DNA of 64,000 nt, from positions 62,001-126,000 of the forward strand of contig CANGBX010000008.1 in NCBI GenBank assembly GCA_947452455.1. Direction: 5' to 3'. The number at the start of each line of letters is the position of its first letter. The stretch's first letter is position 1. This DNA comes from Beijerinckiaceae bacterium. GTDB lineage: Bacteria > Pseudomonadota > Alphaproteobacteria > Rhizobiales > Beijerinckiaceae. Under the pieces are notes generated by a model. It did no database searches. It saw only the letters and a list, made by a program, of their open reading frames with translations, and had not been told where the DNA came from. The position numbers and the translations under genes are program-made. Below, in pieces: positions 16,105-24,748 of this stretch.

Positions 16105-17292
16105 TTAAGTCTGAACCTTAATGCCCTGATAAATCCAATCCAGACACGACCACACATCATCGCGCGTGCGCGCGCGTTCGCGCTGATTGCGTACTTGCGC
16201 ATCAATGCCGCTCAAATGGTAATAATGTGACCAGAGTGTGCGTGACTCGAGCTGGATGCGCGCTGTGCGCAACAAGCGCTCGCTTTCAAATGACTTGAAC
16301 GCTTTTTCATAGTCGCCCTTACAGCCATCGATCAACGCGGCCAGCACCACGGCATCTTCAATCGCCATGCCCGCACCCTGCGCGTAAGATTGCAGCGTGG
16401 CATGCGCCGCATCGCCCATCAGCACGACGCGGCCCTTCGACCAGCCGCGCTGGGGTTTGCGATCGCCAATCGGCCAACGACGCTCCAGATCGAGCATTTT
16501 CACCATCGCGCGCATGGCTGGATGGGAATGCATATAAGTGCGCTCAAGCTCGGCGCGATAGGCTTCCACCTCCATCTTCTCCGCAAACGTCTGCGTCTCG
16601 AAGACGGCGACAATGTTGAACATGGTTTTATCGCGCAGAGGATAATGGACGATGTGAAACCCCTCGCCACCCCACAGCACGACATCATCCAGCGGTACGC
16701 CTTTGGGCACCTGGTCGATGGGCACAATGGTGCGATGAGCCACATAGCCCGTCTGCGCCGGCTCGCTGTCGCCCATAATGCTTTTGCGCAAATGGGAGCG
16801 GATACCATCGGCACCAATCACCACAGCGCCTTCAAAGCGGCGGCCATCGGCACTGATCACCACAACATGATCAACATGATCTTCATGGCCCGTCACGGCG
16901 GCATCTTCATCGAGATGAATATTGGGATAGGTGCGGCAGGCGTTCACAAGAATATTGTGCAGATCAACACGGTGAATAACGAGATAAGGATTGCCGTGAT
17001 AGCGCGCGCGAAATTCCGCGCCTGTATCGACCACCGTCACCGGCTGCCCATCGAACGCGTCGATCATCATGACATTGTTGGGCAGAACGCTGGCGGCGAT
17101 GACTTCATCACGCAAGCCAAGTTCGGCCATCATCGGGGGCACATTGGGCCCGAGCTGGATGCCATAGCCGATGGCACCAAATTGCGGCGCCTGTTCCAGC
17201 ACGCGAACCTGCCAACCCTTGCGCGCCAGTGCGATGGCCGCGCAGAGCCCGCCAATGCCACCGCCGACAATGATGATCGTTTTATCCCGCAT
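16105..17292 (-). CDS. FAD-dependent aromatic monooxygenase (3-hydroxybenzoate 6-hydroxylase-like)
   Basis: This 395-residue class A flavin monooxygenase has all three family motifs: GGGIGG near residue 10 for the ADP part of FAD, the DG motif in VIGADGIRS near residue 160, and the GD motif GDAAHATLQSYAQGAG near residue 300. It resembles salicylate and 3-hydroxybenzoate hydroxylases, which use NAD(P)H and oxygen to hydroxylate phenolic acids. It is monocistronic on the minus strand and divergent from the DnaK-like gene. It fits the catabolic theme of this region; the true substrate is not decided by sequence. Confidence 0.85.
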   Translation of the reverse strand: MRDKTIIIVGGGIGGLCAAIALARKGWQVRVLEQAPQFGAIGYGIQLGPNVPPMMAELGLRDEVIAASVLPNNVMMIDAFDGQPVTVVDTGAEFRARYHGNPYLVIHRVDLHNILVNACRTYPNIHLDEDAAVTGHEDHVDHVVVISADGRRFEGAVVIGADGIRSHLRKSIMGDSEPAQTGYVAHRTIVPIDQVPKGVPLDDVVLWGGEGFHIVHYPLRDKTMFNIVAVFETQTFAEKMEVEAYRAELERTYMHSHPAMRAMVKMLDLERRWPIGDRKPQRGWSKGRVVLMGDAAHATLQSYAQGAGMAIEDAVVLAALIDGCKGDYEKAFKSFESERLLRTARIQLESRTLWSHYYHLSGIDAQVRNQRERARTRDDVWSCLDWIYQGIKVQT

Positions 17293-17427
17293 GGGGTCGT
17301 TCCGCCCGTTCGTGTTTTTATTCTGAGTACAAAACTACGGGACGCGCGCAGGGCCTGCAACCTTGCCCTTTCCTGCACAGATAAAAACCGCTAATCCCTC
17401 CCCTCCTCTCTTCGCTTGGTCCCTTCC

Positions 17428-18678
17428 ATGCCCGCCTGCGGCCTCGATTTCGGCACGTCCAACACAACCCTCGGCACGATGGTGGCGGGTGCACCGCGCC
17501 TCGCAGCACTCGAAGGCGCGCATGTGACTGTGCCAAGCGCGATCTTCTTCGGTTGGTCGGGTGAACCCATCATCGGGCGCGCGGCAATGGACGCCTATGC
17601 GGAAGGCACATCGGGCCGCCTCATGCGCTCACTGAAAAGCGTGCTGGGAACAAGCCTCGTGGAAGAGACCACGCAGCTTGGTCGCAGACGCTTGCGCTTC
17701 CACGAAGTGATTTCGCTTTTCGTGAAAGAAGTGAAGGCGCGTGGCGAGGCAGCCCACGGGCTCGCCTTTGATGCAGTCGTGCATGGCCGCCCCGTCCATT
17801 TCGTTGACAATAATCCAGACGCCGACCGCAAAGCTGAAGACATGTTGCGCCTGATCGCGCGCGAAGCGGGCTTTCGTGATATTTCATTCCAATACGAACC
17901 GATTGCCGCAGCGCTTGATTATGAGCGCACCTTGAAGCGCGAAGAGATTGCACTGATCGCCGATATCGGCGGCGGCACGTCAGACTTTTCCATCGTGCGC
18001 CTGTCACCCAAGCGACATAAAAAGACCGAGCGTGCGGAGGATATTCTCGCCAATGATGGCATCCGCATTGGCGGCGTTGATTTCGACCGCATGTTATCAC
18101 TGGCGCGCATCATGCCGCTCTTGGGCTTTGGCTCACCCACCACGCGCAAAGGGCGCGATGTGCCAGGCGGCCATTATCATGACCTTGCAACCTGGGCGAA
18201 TATCAACCGCCTCTATAATGACAAGACACGCCGCGAGCTGCGCGAGATCCGGCGCGATGCTTTGCGCCCTGAACTGATCGATCGCATGGCCCATGTGCTT
18301 GATCGTGAGCTCGGCCACAATCTGGCTGTCTTGGTTGAAGACGCGAAAATCGATCTGTCGCAAAAAGACGGCGTGAGGATTGATTTGTCTGCCGTCGAAG
18401 ACAAACTCGTCTGCGCTTTTTCACGCGATGATTTTGCGCAAGACACATCACGCCCGGCGCTACGCATCGGCGAGCGCATCACCCATTGTCTGACGATGGC
18501 GGGATTGAAAGAGACGGATATTTCATCCCTCTTCCTCACAGGCGGCACGACGCGCATCACCCATGTACTTCATGAAATCACACGCCATCTGCCAGATGCG
18601 CGAATTGTGGAAGGCGATACTTTCGGTGCGGTGGGTGCGGGGCTGACAATTGAAGCCGCGAGGCGCTACGGCGCATGA
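17428..18678 (+). CDS. DnaK/Hsp70-family ATPase, YegD-like
   Basis: This 416-residue protein has the actin/Hsp70 nucleotide-binding fold: GLDFGTSNTTLG at the start (phosphate 1), IADIGGGTSDFS near residue 190 (phosphate 2) and LFLTGGTTRI near residue 375 (adenosine). It lacks the roughly 200-residue substrate-binding domain of DnaK, as expected for the YegD group, whose role is poorly known. ATG at 17428 is chosen; a TTG four codons earlier is possible. It is alone between the divergent monooxygenase gene and the tRNA-Pro gene. Confidence 0.85.
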   Translation: MPACGLDFGTSNTTLGTMVAGAPRLAALEGAHVTVPSAIFFGWSGEPIIGRAAMDAYAEGTSGRLMRSLKSVLGTSLVEETTQLGRRRLRFHEVISLFVKEVKARGEAAHGLAFDAVVHGRPVHFVDNNPDADRKAEDMLRLIAREAGFRDISFQYEPIAAALDYERTLKREEIALIADIGGGTSDFSIVRLSPKRHKKTERAEDILANDGIRIGGVDFDRMLSLARIMPLLGFGSPTTRKGRDVPGGHYHDLATWANINRLYNDKTRRELREIRRDALRPELIDRMAHVLDRELGHNLAVLVEDAKIDLSQKDGVRIDLSAVEDKLVCAFSRDDFAQDTSRPALRIGERITHCLTMAGLKETDISSLFLTGGTTRITHVLHEITRHLPDARIVEGDTFGAVGAGLTIEAARRYGA

Positions 18679-18706
18679 AGCGCATGCAAGTTTCAAAAAA
18701 GAGAAA

Positions 18707-18784
18707 TGGTCGGAGTGGCGGGATTCGAACCCACGACCCCTTGTCCCCCAGACAAGTGCGCTAACCGGGCTGCGCTACACTCCG
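18707..18784 (-). tRNA. tRNA-Pro (anticodon GGG)
   Basis: The minus-strand sequence folds as a cloverleaf. The acceptor stem is CGGAGTG with CACTCCG, the anticodon stem CTTGT/ACAAG encloses the loop CTGGGGG with anticodon GGG, and GGTTCGAATCC forms the T arm. The CCA end is encoded (18707-18709). It reads proline codons CCC and CCU. Confidence 0.95.
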
Positions 18785-18850
18785 ACGTGACGGCTTATAG
18801 AGAAGGGGGCTGCCGCCCGCAACCGCAGAAGGGCGCAAAGCGGCGATAAT

Positions 18851-19372
18851 TCAGGCCCGCGCCGCTGCCAAAAGCCGCTCACATTCCGCAATCTCGGCCA
18901 AGACACCCTGCAAAGCGGAAATATCGGCGCTGGAGAGCCCCCCCATAAGCTCATGCGTGCCAGAGAAGCCTGCATGGTCGATGGGCGCGTAGGCCTCATC
19001 CTCATGATCATCAGGCAAAGACTGACCGCTCATCACGGGCTCAACCCGCGCGGAGCCAGAGCTTTGAGGCTGCGCCTGCGCAAGGGGCGTGCGCGGTGCA
19101 CCTTCGCGCACCAAGGCTATGACCGCCTTGGCGCCCTGCTCTTTCAAAATGCGCTGCACGCCGCGGATCGTATAGCCCTCGCCATAGAGAAGATGGCGAA
19201 TGGCGCGCAGAAGTTCGATGTCATCAGGGCGGTAATAGCGACGGCCACCGCCCCGCTTCATCGGTTTGATTTGTGTGAAGCGCGTTTCCCAGAAACGCAG
19301 AACGTGCTGGGGAAGATCTAGATCCTCGGCCACTTCGCTGATGGTCCGGAAAGCATCAGCGTGTCTGTCCAT
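18851..19372 (-). CDS. MerR-family transcriptional regulator downstream of ihfA
   Basis: This 173-residue protein starts with a MerR helix-turn-helix: [24 protein letters not shown], then [18 protein letters not shown]. The wing and a short dimerisation helix follow, and the C-terminal 90 residues are low in predicted structure and have no metal-binding cysteines. The combination ihfA-merR after plsX-fabH is common in Alphaproteobacteria; the target genes are not established. ATG at 19372 has GGAG 9 bases upstream and is chosen; an ATG at 19387, 1 base after the ihfA stop, is the alternative. It is co-transcribed with ihfA. Confidence 0.88.
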   Translation of the reverse strand: MDRHADAFRTISEVAEDLDLPQHVLRFWETRFTQIKPMKRGGGRRYYRPDDIELLRAIRHLLYGEGYTIRGVQRILKEQGAKAVIALVREGAPRTPLAQAQPQSSGSARVEPVMSGQSLPDDHEDEAYAPIDHAGFSGTHELMGGLSSADISALQGVLAEIAECERLLAAARA

Positions 19373-19388
19373 GGCGAGGATCTCCATC

Positions 19389-19727
19389 TCACTTCAGGAC
19401 GTCGACTGCCGTCCCTTCATTGATTCGCTGCTTCATAATATTCGAAGGTTTGAAGACCATCACCTTGCGCGGCGTAATTGGCACTTCAATCCCCGTTTTA
19501 GGGTTGCGGCCGACCCGCTCACCCTTCATGCGCACCATGAAGGAGCCGAAGGAGGAGAGCTTCACGACTTCCCCGCGGGCAATCGCCTCGGAGATTTCGC
19601 CAAGCACAATCTCGACCATTTCTGCGGAATCCGTCCGCGACAGGCCGACACGGCCATAAACCGCTTCAGCAAGATCGGCACGGGTGACGGTATGCGTCTC
19701 TTTTGAATCGAAATGAGTTCGGGTCAT
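19389..19727 (-). CDS. ihfA: Integration host factor subunit alpha
   Basis: This 112-residue HU/IHF-family protein binds and sharply bends specific DNA sites as a heterodimer with IHF beta (not in the window). It shows [17 protein letters not shown] at the N-terminus, KLSSFGSF in the body and [12 protein letters not shown] in the DNA-intercalating beta arm with the key proline. ATG at 19727 is chosen; an upstream in-frame ATG adds eight residues not typical of IHF. It is followed 1 base later by the merR gene and preceded by its own promoter region. Confidence 0.92.
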   Translation of the reverse strand: MTRTHFDSKETHTVTRADLAEAVYGRVGLSRTDSAEMVEIVLGEISEAIARGEVVKLSSFGSFMVRMKGERVGRNPKTGIEVPITPRKVMVFKPSNIMKQRINEGTAVDVLK

Positions 19728-19755
19728 GGCAATTTCCCTAATGAAAAACAAAGCT

Positions 19756-19783
19756 ATCGTAACTAATAACGTTACCTTTGCAA
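19756..19783 (-). promoter_or_regulatory. Candidate ihfA promoter with an internal dyad
   Basis: On the minus strand TTGCAA (19778-19783) and TACGAT (19756-19761) are separated by 16 bases, a fair sigma-70 pair. Between them lies the inverted repeat GTAAC-n7-GTTAC (19759-19775), which a repressor could use to block polymerase. The locus is AT-rich relative to its surroundings. Assignment is from sequence only. Confidence 0.5.
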
Positions 19784-19891
19784 CGAGAAAGTGAAATTAA
19801 ACGGCGGGAGCTGACCCAACGTCAGCCGAAAGCTTCAGGGCGCCGCAAAATGCGCCCAATAGAGGCTCCTGGAGGAGAAGGATTTTCTCTT

Positions 19892-20908
19892 TTACCAGCG
19901 GATCAGGGCGGAGCCCCAAGTAAAGCCGCCACCCATCGCCTCGATCATGACGAGCTGGCCTTGCTTGATTCGCCCGTCTTTCACGGCCGTCGCCAAGGCG
20001 AGCGGGATCGAGGCAGCTGATGTATTGCCGTGCTGATCGACGGTGATGACGATTTTTTCCGGCGCAATGCTGAGCTTTTCGGCAGAGGCATCAATGATGC
20101 GGCGGTTGGCTTGATGGGGCACAAACCAATCGAGATCTTCAGCGGTGGTGCCCGTTGCAGCAAAAGCATCGACCATGACATCGGTCACCATGCTCACTGC
20201 ATGGCGGAAAACATCTTTGCCCTGCATGCGCAAATGGCCCACCGTCTTGGTTGAAGACGGACCACCATCGACATACAGCTTTTCGCGATGGCGCCCATCT
20301 GAGCGCAAATGCGTGGTGAGCACGCCGCGATCTTGCACTGAACCTGTGCCCTCTTGCGCTTCCAAGACAACAGCACCCGCGCCATCGCCAAACAGCACGC
20401 AGGTCGTGCGATCATTCCAGTCGAGCAGGCGCGAAAAAGTTTCGGCGCCGATCACCAGCGCGCGCTTGTGCGAACCGGAGATCAGAAATTTGTCGGCAAT
20501 CGTCACGGCATAGACAAAGCCTGAGCAGACGGCTTGCACATCAAAGGCCGCGCCATGGTTCATGCCGATAGCAGCTTGCACCTGTGTGGCTGTCGAGGGG
20601 AATGTGTAATCAGGTGACGAAGTCGCCACAACGACTAGATCGATGTCTTGCGCCGTGAGGCCTGCATTGGCCAGAGCTTCATTAGCTGCATGTGTTGCGA
20701 GCTGAGACGTCGTCTCGCCTTCGGCAGCAATGTGACGGTTGCGAATACCTGTGCGCTGGACGATCCAATCATCGCTGGTATCAACCATCTTTTCGAGATC
20801 GGCATTGCTCACTTTATTCGCGGGCAGATAAGAGCCGATTCCGCGAATGACAGAGCGCAATTTCGTCGGGCCTGAGGTCAATGTCTCGTTCCGTTTGCCT
20901 TTGCGCAC
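19892..20908 (-). CDS. fabH: 3-oxoacyl-[acyl-carrier-protein] synthase III
   Basis: FabH starts fatty acid synthesis by condensing an acyl-CoA (usually acetyl-CoA) with malonyl-ACP. The 338-residue frame contains the Cys-His-Asn triad: [22 protein letters not shown] and [14 protein letters not shown]. Homology begins near residue 17, so the GTG at 20908 (2 bases after the plsX stop) may be too early; TTG at 20881, preceded by GGAACGAG, would give a more usual 329 residues. It is coupled to plsX, the normal arrangement linking phospholipid and fatty acid synthesis. Confidence 0.94.
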   Translation of the reverse strand: MRKGKRNETLTSGPTKLRSVIRGIGSYLPANKVSNADLEKMVDTSDDWIVQRTGIRNRHIAAEGETTSQLATHAANEALANAGLTAQDIDLVVVATSSPDYTFPSTATQVQAAIGMNHGAAFDVQAVCSGFVYAVTIADKFLISGSHKRALVIGAETFSRLLDWNDRTTCVLFGDGAGAVVLEAQEGTGSVQDRGVLTTHLRSDGRHREKLYVDGGPSSTKTVGHLRMQGKDVFRHAVSMVTDVMVDAFAATGTTAEDLDWFVPHQANRRIIDASAEKLSIAPEKIVITVDQHGNTSAASIPLALATAVKDGRIKQGQLVMIEAMGGGFTWGSALIRW

Positions 20909-20910
20909 CC

Positions 20911-21972
20911 TCAGGCGCGCGCGTCCATCTCGTCTGTTATGGTGATCCGCCGGTCATCCGACACTGCGAGAGAGTGTCGAATCTTTTCCAGCAATCCATG
21001 GCGGACCATATCGAAGCCTATGCCAACAGCATTGGAATATCCGCGGATATCCGTGCCGCCATGGCTCTTGATGACAATTCCATCGAGCCCCAAGAACACA
21101 CCGCCATTGACATGGCTGGGGTCCATTTTGCTCTTCAGATTTTGGAAAGCGCTGCGCGCCAGAAGATAGCCAAGCTTGGTGAAAAGATTGGCCTGCATGC
21201 CTTCGCGCAAAATAGTGGCGAGCTGCTTGGCCGTACCTTCAGCAGTTTTCAGGGCAATATTGCCGGTGAAGCCTTCGGTCACCACAACATCGACTGTACC
21301 TTTGCCGATATCATCGCCTTCGACAAAACCTTGATAGCGCAATGAGGGGATTTTGCCTTCACGCAAAATACGCGAAGCCGCTTTCACCTCTTCAATGCCT
21401 TTGATTTCTTCGACGCCGACATTGAGAAGGCCAACCGAGGGCGTTTCAATGTTGAGGACAATGCGCGCCATGGCAGAGCCCATGATCGCCAGATCAACGA
21501 GATGCTGCGCATCCGCACCAATGGTCGCGCCCACATCGAGAACAATGGCGCGTCCACGCATGGTCGGCCACATGGCGGCAATGGCGGGACGTTCAATGCC
21601 GGCCATCGTGCGCAAGCAGACGGTCGACATGGCCATCAGCGCGCCGGTATTGCCGGCCGAGACGGTGACATCGGCTTCGCCATTCTTCACGGCTTCAATC
21701 GCCATCCACATGGATGAGGATTTGCGCGTGCGACGCAGAGCCTGACTTGGCTTGTCATCCATAGCGACGGCCACATCCGTGTGAATGACGCGCGAACGTG
21801 CTTTCAGCTCCGGATGCTGGGCGAGATAAGGCGCAAGCTTGGCCTCATCGCCGTACAGCAAGAACTGAACATCGGGTCGGGTCTTCAGCGCATGTGCCGC
21901 GCCGGGGATCACAACGGAAGGGCCATGATCGCCGCCCATGGCGTCGAGCGCGATCCTGACGGAAGTGGACAT
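20911..21972 (-). CDS. plsX: Phosphate acyltransferase PlsX
   Basis: This 353-residue enzyme makes acyl-phosphate from acyl-ACP, the acyl donor for PlsY in phosphatidic acid synthesis; it acts at the membrane surface. [12 protein letters not shown] opens the protein, and SAGNTGALM and [14 protein letters not shown] are family signatures. ATG at 21972 is preferred over one 8 codons upstream. It is followed by fabH after 2 bases and preceded by the DUF177 gene about 100 bases upstream, in the order usual in Alphaproteobacteria. Confidence 0.95.
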   Translation of the reverse strand: MSTSVRIALDAMGGDHGPSVVIPGAAHALKTRPDVQFLLYGDEAKLAPYLAQHPELKARSRVIHTDVAVAMDDKPSQALRRTRKSSSMWMAIEAVKNGEADVTVSAGNTGALMAMSTVCLRTMAGIERPAIAAMWPTMRGRAIVLDVGATIGADAQHLVDLAIMGSAMARIVLNIETPSVGLLNVGVEEIKGIEEVKAASRILREGKIPSLRYQGFVEGDDIGKGTVDVVVTEGFTGNIALKTAEGTAKQLATILREGMQANLFTKLGYLLARSAFQNLKSKMDPSHVNGGVFLGLDGIVIKSHGGTDIRGYSNAVGIGFDMVRHGLLEKIRHSLAVSDDRRITITDEMDARA

Positions 21973-22075
21973 GGAACCGAGGCTCCCTTTGAGCATGGCC
22001 GGGTTCGTGAAAGGTGGCGGACCATAGACCTTTCAGAGGCCAAGGGAAACAGCCAACCTGACGCTTGCCACAGGC

Positions 22076-22735
22076 TCAGGATGTAGATTGACCACCCTGC
22101 CCCTTGAGGCGGGCGAGAACGGCAAAGGGCGACTCGTCTGGGGTCTGCGCCGCATCGGCAGGCCCTTCAAAGGCTGCCCCCGGCTTTTTCGGATAGGGGT
22201 CGAGCGCCAGTGCCAAGGCCTCGGATGTCACCGCGCCAAGATCGATCTTGCCGTCCACGATCTGATCTGGGGGCTCGGGAAGGTCCTCGTTCGAGCCGGA
22301 GGCCTCCAATTGGGCCAGCCGCTCCCAAGCCTCGGCCACATAGGCCGGTGGGGCAAATTCCATCTCGATCTGGTCTTCCACATCGCTCTCGAAGGGCTCC
22401 ATGGTGACAACGCAGGTCTGTGTCAGATGAGCCTTCAAGACCCCCGTGATGCGGATCACAGGCCCCCGCTTGGCGAGGGTCAGCCGCGCCTTCAAAGCAG
22501 CAAGGGAGACCAGATGGTAAGCCTCGGCCAAAGCTGCACGCTCAGCCTCGCTGGCCTCAACCTCGATGACGCTTTTGCCGTCCTCGCGGATGTCATCGAC
22601 CAGAATGGGCCGGGGCATGACATCGAGACCCGCTGGCGGGGGCAAAGCCGCCCGGCCGCGTGAGAGATCGCTCTCGCTGTCTTTGGCCTTGCGGCCCTTG
22701 CTCATGTTGGACGGCGGGGGAGATTTGCGCGCCAT
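22076..22735 (-). CDS. YceD/DUF177 family protein
   Basis: This 219-residue protein matches the DUF177 (YceD) family. The recognisable part is TCVVTMEPFESDVEDQIEMEF around the middle, and the acidic DLGAVTSEALALALDPYPKKPG towards the C-terminus. In other bacteria members are encoded beside rpmF and plsX, and some affect 23S rRNA or L32 handling. Here rpmF is not adjacent. The first 30 residues are a basic low-complexity extension. It starts 2 bases after the chaperone stop, indicating an operon. Confidence 0.85.
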   Translation of the reverse strand: MARKSPPPSNMSKGRKAKDSESDLSRGRAALPPPAGLDVMPRPILVDDIREDGKSVIEVEASEAERAALAEAYHLVSLAALKARLTLAKRGPVIRITGVLKAHLTQTCVVTMEPFESDVEDQIEMEFAPPAYVAEAWERLAQLEASGSNEDLPEPPDQIVDGKIDLGAVTSEALALALDPYPKKPGAAFEGPADAAQTPDESPFAVLARLKGQGGQSTS

Positions 22736-22737
22736 GA

Positions 22738-23286
22738 TCAGGCTCCAGCCTCGGGAGCGGGATTGGGATAGCCAATCTGACCGCTCAGAAAATGATCCAG
22801 TCCATATTGCCCGAGAGCTGTTTCAACCGCCATGGCATAAAGCGCGAGACGTCTGGCCTGCGCTGAAGAGGCCTGCGCTTCATCGCCATAAACATTGCGG
22901 GCCAGCGCCAAACGCAGCGCTTCTTCATCTTGTGCATCAAGAGCTGTCAGATAAGAAAATGCCCGTCCAGCATAGCTTTCGGCGTGTTTTTTCATCTTCT
23001 TTGGCACCGTGGTATCCCCCACGCCCATCTCGCGCAGCGTCACATCGAGATAGCGGAAGACGGCATCCGTGACATCTTGGGCGAGGTCGGGACCAGGAGC
23101 GGCCAGCCGCTCCATATGCCGTGTGGACAAAGCCCCATGCAAGACCAGCATTTCAAAGCGGCCCTCGAATGTATCGGGGACCCCGCAGGTAAGATAAAGC
23201 GCGGGGTTGAGCGCACCTGCCATGATCTCGCCGTGAAGCTTGTCGATGAGTGGCTTGTTACGGTTGCGGCTAAAAAGGCCGAACAT
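22738..23286 (-). CDS. Ubiquinol-cytochrome c chaperone family protein (CBP3-like)
   Basis: This 182-residue protein belongs to the family of mitochondrial CBP3, which helps cytochrome b of the bc1 complex mature. LYLTCGVPDTFEGRFEMLVLH near residue 32 and YLDVTLREMGVGD near the middle are recognisable. It is probably cytoplasmic or membrane-associated; the bacterial role is inferred from the mitochondrial homologue. It opens the leftward DUF177-plsX-fabH group and is divergent from bamE with about 130 bases between start codons. Confidence 0.82.
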   Translation of the reverse strand: MFGLFSRNRNKPLIDKLHGEIMAGALNPALYLTCGVPDTFEGRFEMLVLHGALSTRHMERLAAPGPDLAQDVTDAVFRYLDVTLREMGVGDTTVPKKMKKHAESYAGRAFSYLTALDAQDEEALRLALARNVYGDEAQASSAQARRLALYAMAVETALGQYGLDHFLSGQIGYPNPAPEAGA

Positions 23287-23328
23287 GATGACTGGCTCCG
23301 GCAGGTGGCGGACAAAGCTTGAGGCACA

Positions 23329-23357
23329 TTGCCGAGCTTTGCTTGCATTTATATCAG
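23329..23357 (+). promoter_or_regulatory. Candidate bamE promoter
   Basis: TTGCCG (23329-23334) and TATCAG (23352-23357) are separated by exactly 17 bases, about 58 bases before the chosen bamE start. The -10 box matches the consensus in four of six positions. Confidence 0.45.
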
Positions 23358-23414
23358 ACGGGGGTTAGGCATCGGTGGTCTCGGATGCAAGGAAAATTCC
23401 CGGAGATGGGTCTG

Positions 23415-23885
23415 ATGGACGCAGTTTCTGATCACAAGAAAGCGGTACGCCGCCTCTCCGCTCCGGCCCGCATGGCGGGCGCTCTGGCTTTGGCGCTCAG
23501 CCTAGGCGGATGCCTGAGCTATGACGGCACGGTCCAGCACGGCTATGTGCTCGACACCAAGGCTTTGGAACAGGTGAAAGTCGGCGCCTCCGCTGAGCAG
23601 GTCCTGACAGTGATGGGCACGCCCTCAACCACCTCCACCATCGGTGCGGAAGCTTGGTATTACATCACGCAGAAAACCGAACGCACGGTGCAATTCCTCG
23701 ACCCCACAGTCGTCGATCAGCGCGTGGTGGCTGTCTATTTCTCCAAGGCGAAAAAGGTCGAACGCGTCGCTAATTACGGTCTCGAAGACGGCCAAGTGGT
23801 CGATTTCGTCAGCCGCACGACGCCAACCGGCGGCACGGAATCAAGCTTCATCCGCAATGCGCTTACGGGCCTCTTGCGGTTCTGA
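23415..23885 (+). CDS. bamE: Outer membrane protein assembly factor BamE (SmpA/OmlA lipoprotein)
   Basis: This 156-residue lipoprotein is a small part of the BAM complex that inserts beta-barrels in the outer membrane. A basic N-terminus and hydrophobic stretch end in the lipobox LSLGGC, with the lipidated cysteine near residue 32. The SmpA domain follows, with VKVGASAEQVLTVMGTPS and AWYYITQ. ATG at 23415 has GGAG 9 bases upstream; ATG at 23406 is an alternative. It is monocistronic with a strong terminator. Confidence 0.9.
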   Translation: MDAVSDHKKAVRRLSAPARMAGALALALSLGGCLSYDGTVQHGYVLDTKALEQVKVGASAEQVLTVMGTPSTTSTIGAEAWYYITQKTERTVQFLDPTVVDQRVVAVYFSKAKKVERVANYGLEDGQVVDFVSRTTPTGGTESSFIRNALTGLLRF

Positions 23886-23910
23886 TCCCCTGCTATAGCA
23901 AACATTCAAA

Positions 23911-23934
23911 AAGCCGACCCTCACAGGTCGGCTT
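23911..23934 (+). terminator. Rho-independent terminator after bamE
   Basis: A 9-base perfect stem AAGCCGACC / GGTCGGCTT with a 6-base loop is followed by TTTTGTTTG, 25 bases after the bamE stop. Confidence 0.93.
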
Positions 23935-24017
23935 TTTTGTTTGACCACGTTGCCCTTGCGGAATGAGGCGTCTACTTTTCAATCATTGCAGTTATTTATT
24001 TCGCCGGAGACGGCACA

Positions 24018-24407
24018 ATGCCCTTTTCAAAACGTGCCAAAATTGGCACAATCTCCAAGATCACCAGGGCCAAGAAGCTCGTTGCGCGATTTTATGAGAC
24101 CGCCGCGGGCCGCAAACCGGTCAGAGAGTGGATTCTAGAGCTAAGCCCGGCCGACAGGCTGACGATTGGCACGGATATCCAGAGGGTTGAATTCGGCTGG
24201 CCACTTGGTCGCCCCGTCTGCGCGCCTTTGGGGACGGGGCTCTGGGAGGTGCGCAGTGATCTAGAAGGCAATCAGATCGCCCGCGTTATATTCTGCATGG
24301 TTGGGAATGAGATGGTTTTGCTGCACGGCTTCATCAAGAAAACACAGCAAACCCCGAAAACGGATCTGGAGCTCGCTCGCAAGAGGATGAAAGAGATCAC
24401 AACATGA
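24018..24407 (+). CDS. HigB/RelE-like toxin of a type II toxin-antitoxin pair (Gp49-like, DUF891)
   Basis: This 129-residue basic protein has the pattern of the phage-Gp49-like/HigB toxin family: RFYETAAGRKPVREWILEL at the start of the domain, GRPVCAPLGTGLWEVRSDLEG in the middle and VLLHGFIKKTQQTPK near the end, where lysines and histidine form the ribonuclease site in relatives. Such toxins cleave mRNA at the ribosome. The 17 N-terminal residues lie outside the domain. Its stop overlaps the antitoxin start by 4 bases (ATGA), and toxin-first order is typical of the higBA group. It lies in a gap between two core genes. Confidence 0.82.
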   Translation: MPFSKRAKIGTISKITRAKKLVARFYETAAGRKPVREWILELSPADRLTIGTDIQRVEFGWPLGRPVCAPLGTGLWEVRSDLEGNQIARVIFCMVGNEMVLLHGFIKKTQQTPKTDLELARKRMKEITT

Positions 24408-24694
24408 CCAGCAAAAAGGGACGGATCAGCACCGAGACATTTGATGACTTTCTCGCGGAACAAGGCTTGCTCGCTGCTGCAGAAGAACGCGCGCTCAAAG
24501 ACATCATCGCCGAGCAAATTATCGAGGCGATGGAGACACAAAAGCTGACCAAAACTGCCATGGCTTTACGCATGAAGACGAGCCGCAGACAGCTTGACCG
24601 CCTGCTCGACCCCAAGACGGATTCTGTCACGCTTGCGACATTGCAACGCGCGGCCCAAGCGGTTGGTCGTAGGCTACAGGTTTCACTCGCCTGA
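24404..24694 (+). CDS. HigA-like XRE-family antitoxin
   Basis: This 96-residue helix-turn-helix protein is the partner of the preceding toxin. The core is MALRMKTSRRQLDRLLDP, the XRE recognition region, preceded by an N-terminal helical part that would neutralise the toxin. Antitoxins of this type repress their own operon, which implies an operator in the 130-base AT-richer stretch ahead of the toxin gene. It is translationally coupled to the toxin and ended by a bidirectional terminator. Confidence 0.82.
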   Translation: MTSKKGRISTETFDDFLAEQGLLAAAEERALKDIIAEQIIEAMETQKLTKTAMALRMKTSRRQLDRLLDPKTDSVTLATLQRAAQAVGRRLQVSLA

Positions 24695-24702
24695 ATACAA
24701 AA

Positions 24703-24726
24703 AAGGGCGGGGTTTCCCCCGCCCTT
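24703..24726. terminator. Bidirectional terminator between the toxin-antitoxin pair and hppA
   Basis: A 10-base stem AAGGGCGGGG / CCCCGCCCTT sits between convergent genes. The minus strand continues with TTTTTTGT-like bases, the plus strand with CTTGTTT, so it serves hppA best but may also end the antitoxin transcript. Confidence 0.9.
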
Positions 24727-24748
24727 CTTGTTTCCGATTTCGCTTTGC

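Noticed and set aside
16390..17394. 334-residue open frame opposite the flavin monooxygenase
   Set aside because: Antisense to a gene with all three flavoprotein motifs; the product is His/Ile-rich without a domain.
24018..24694. Prophage remnant
   Set aside because: The toxin family is called phage-Gp49-like, but no other phage gene is near.
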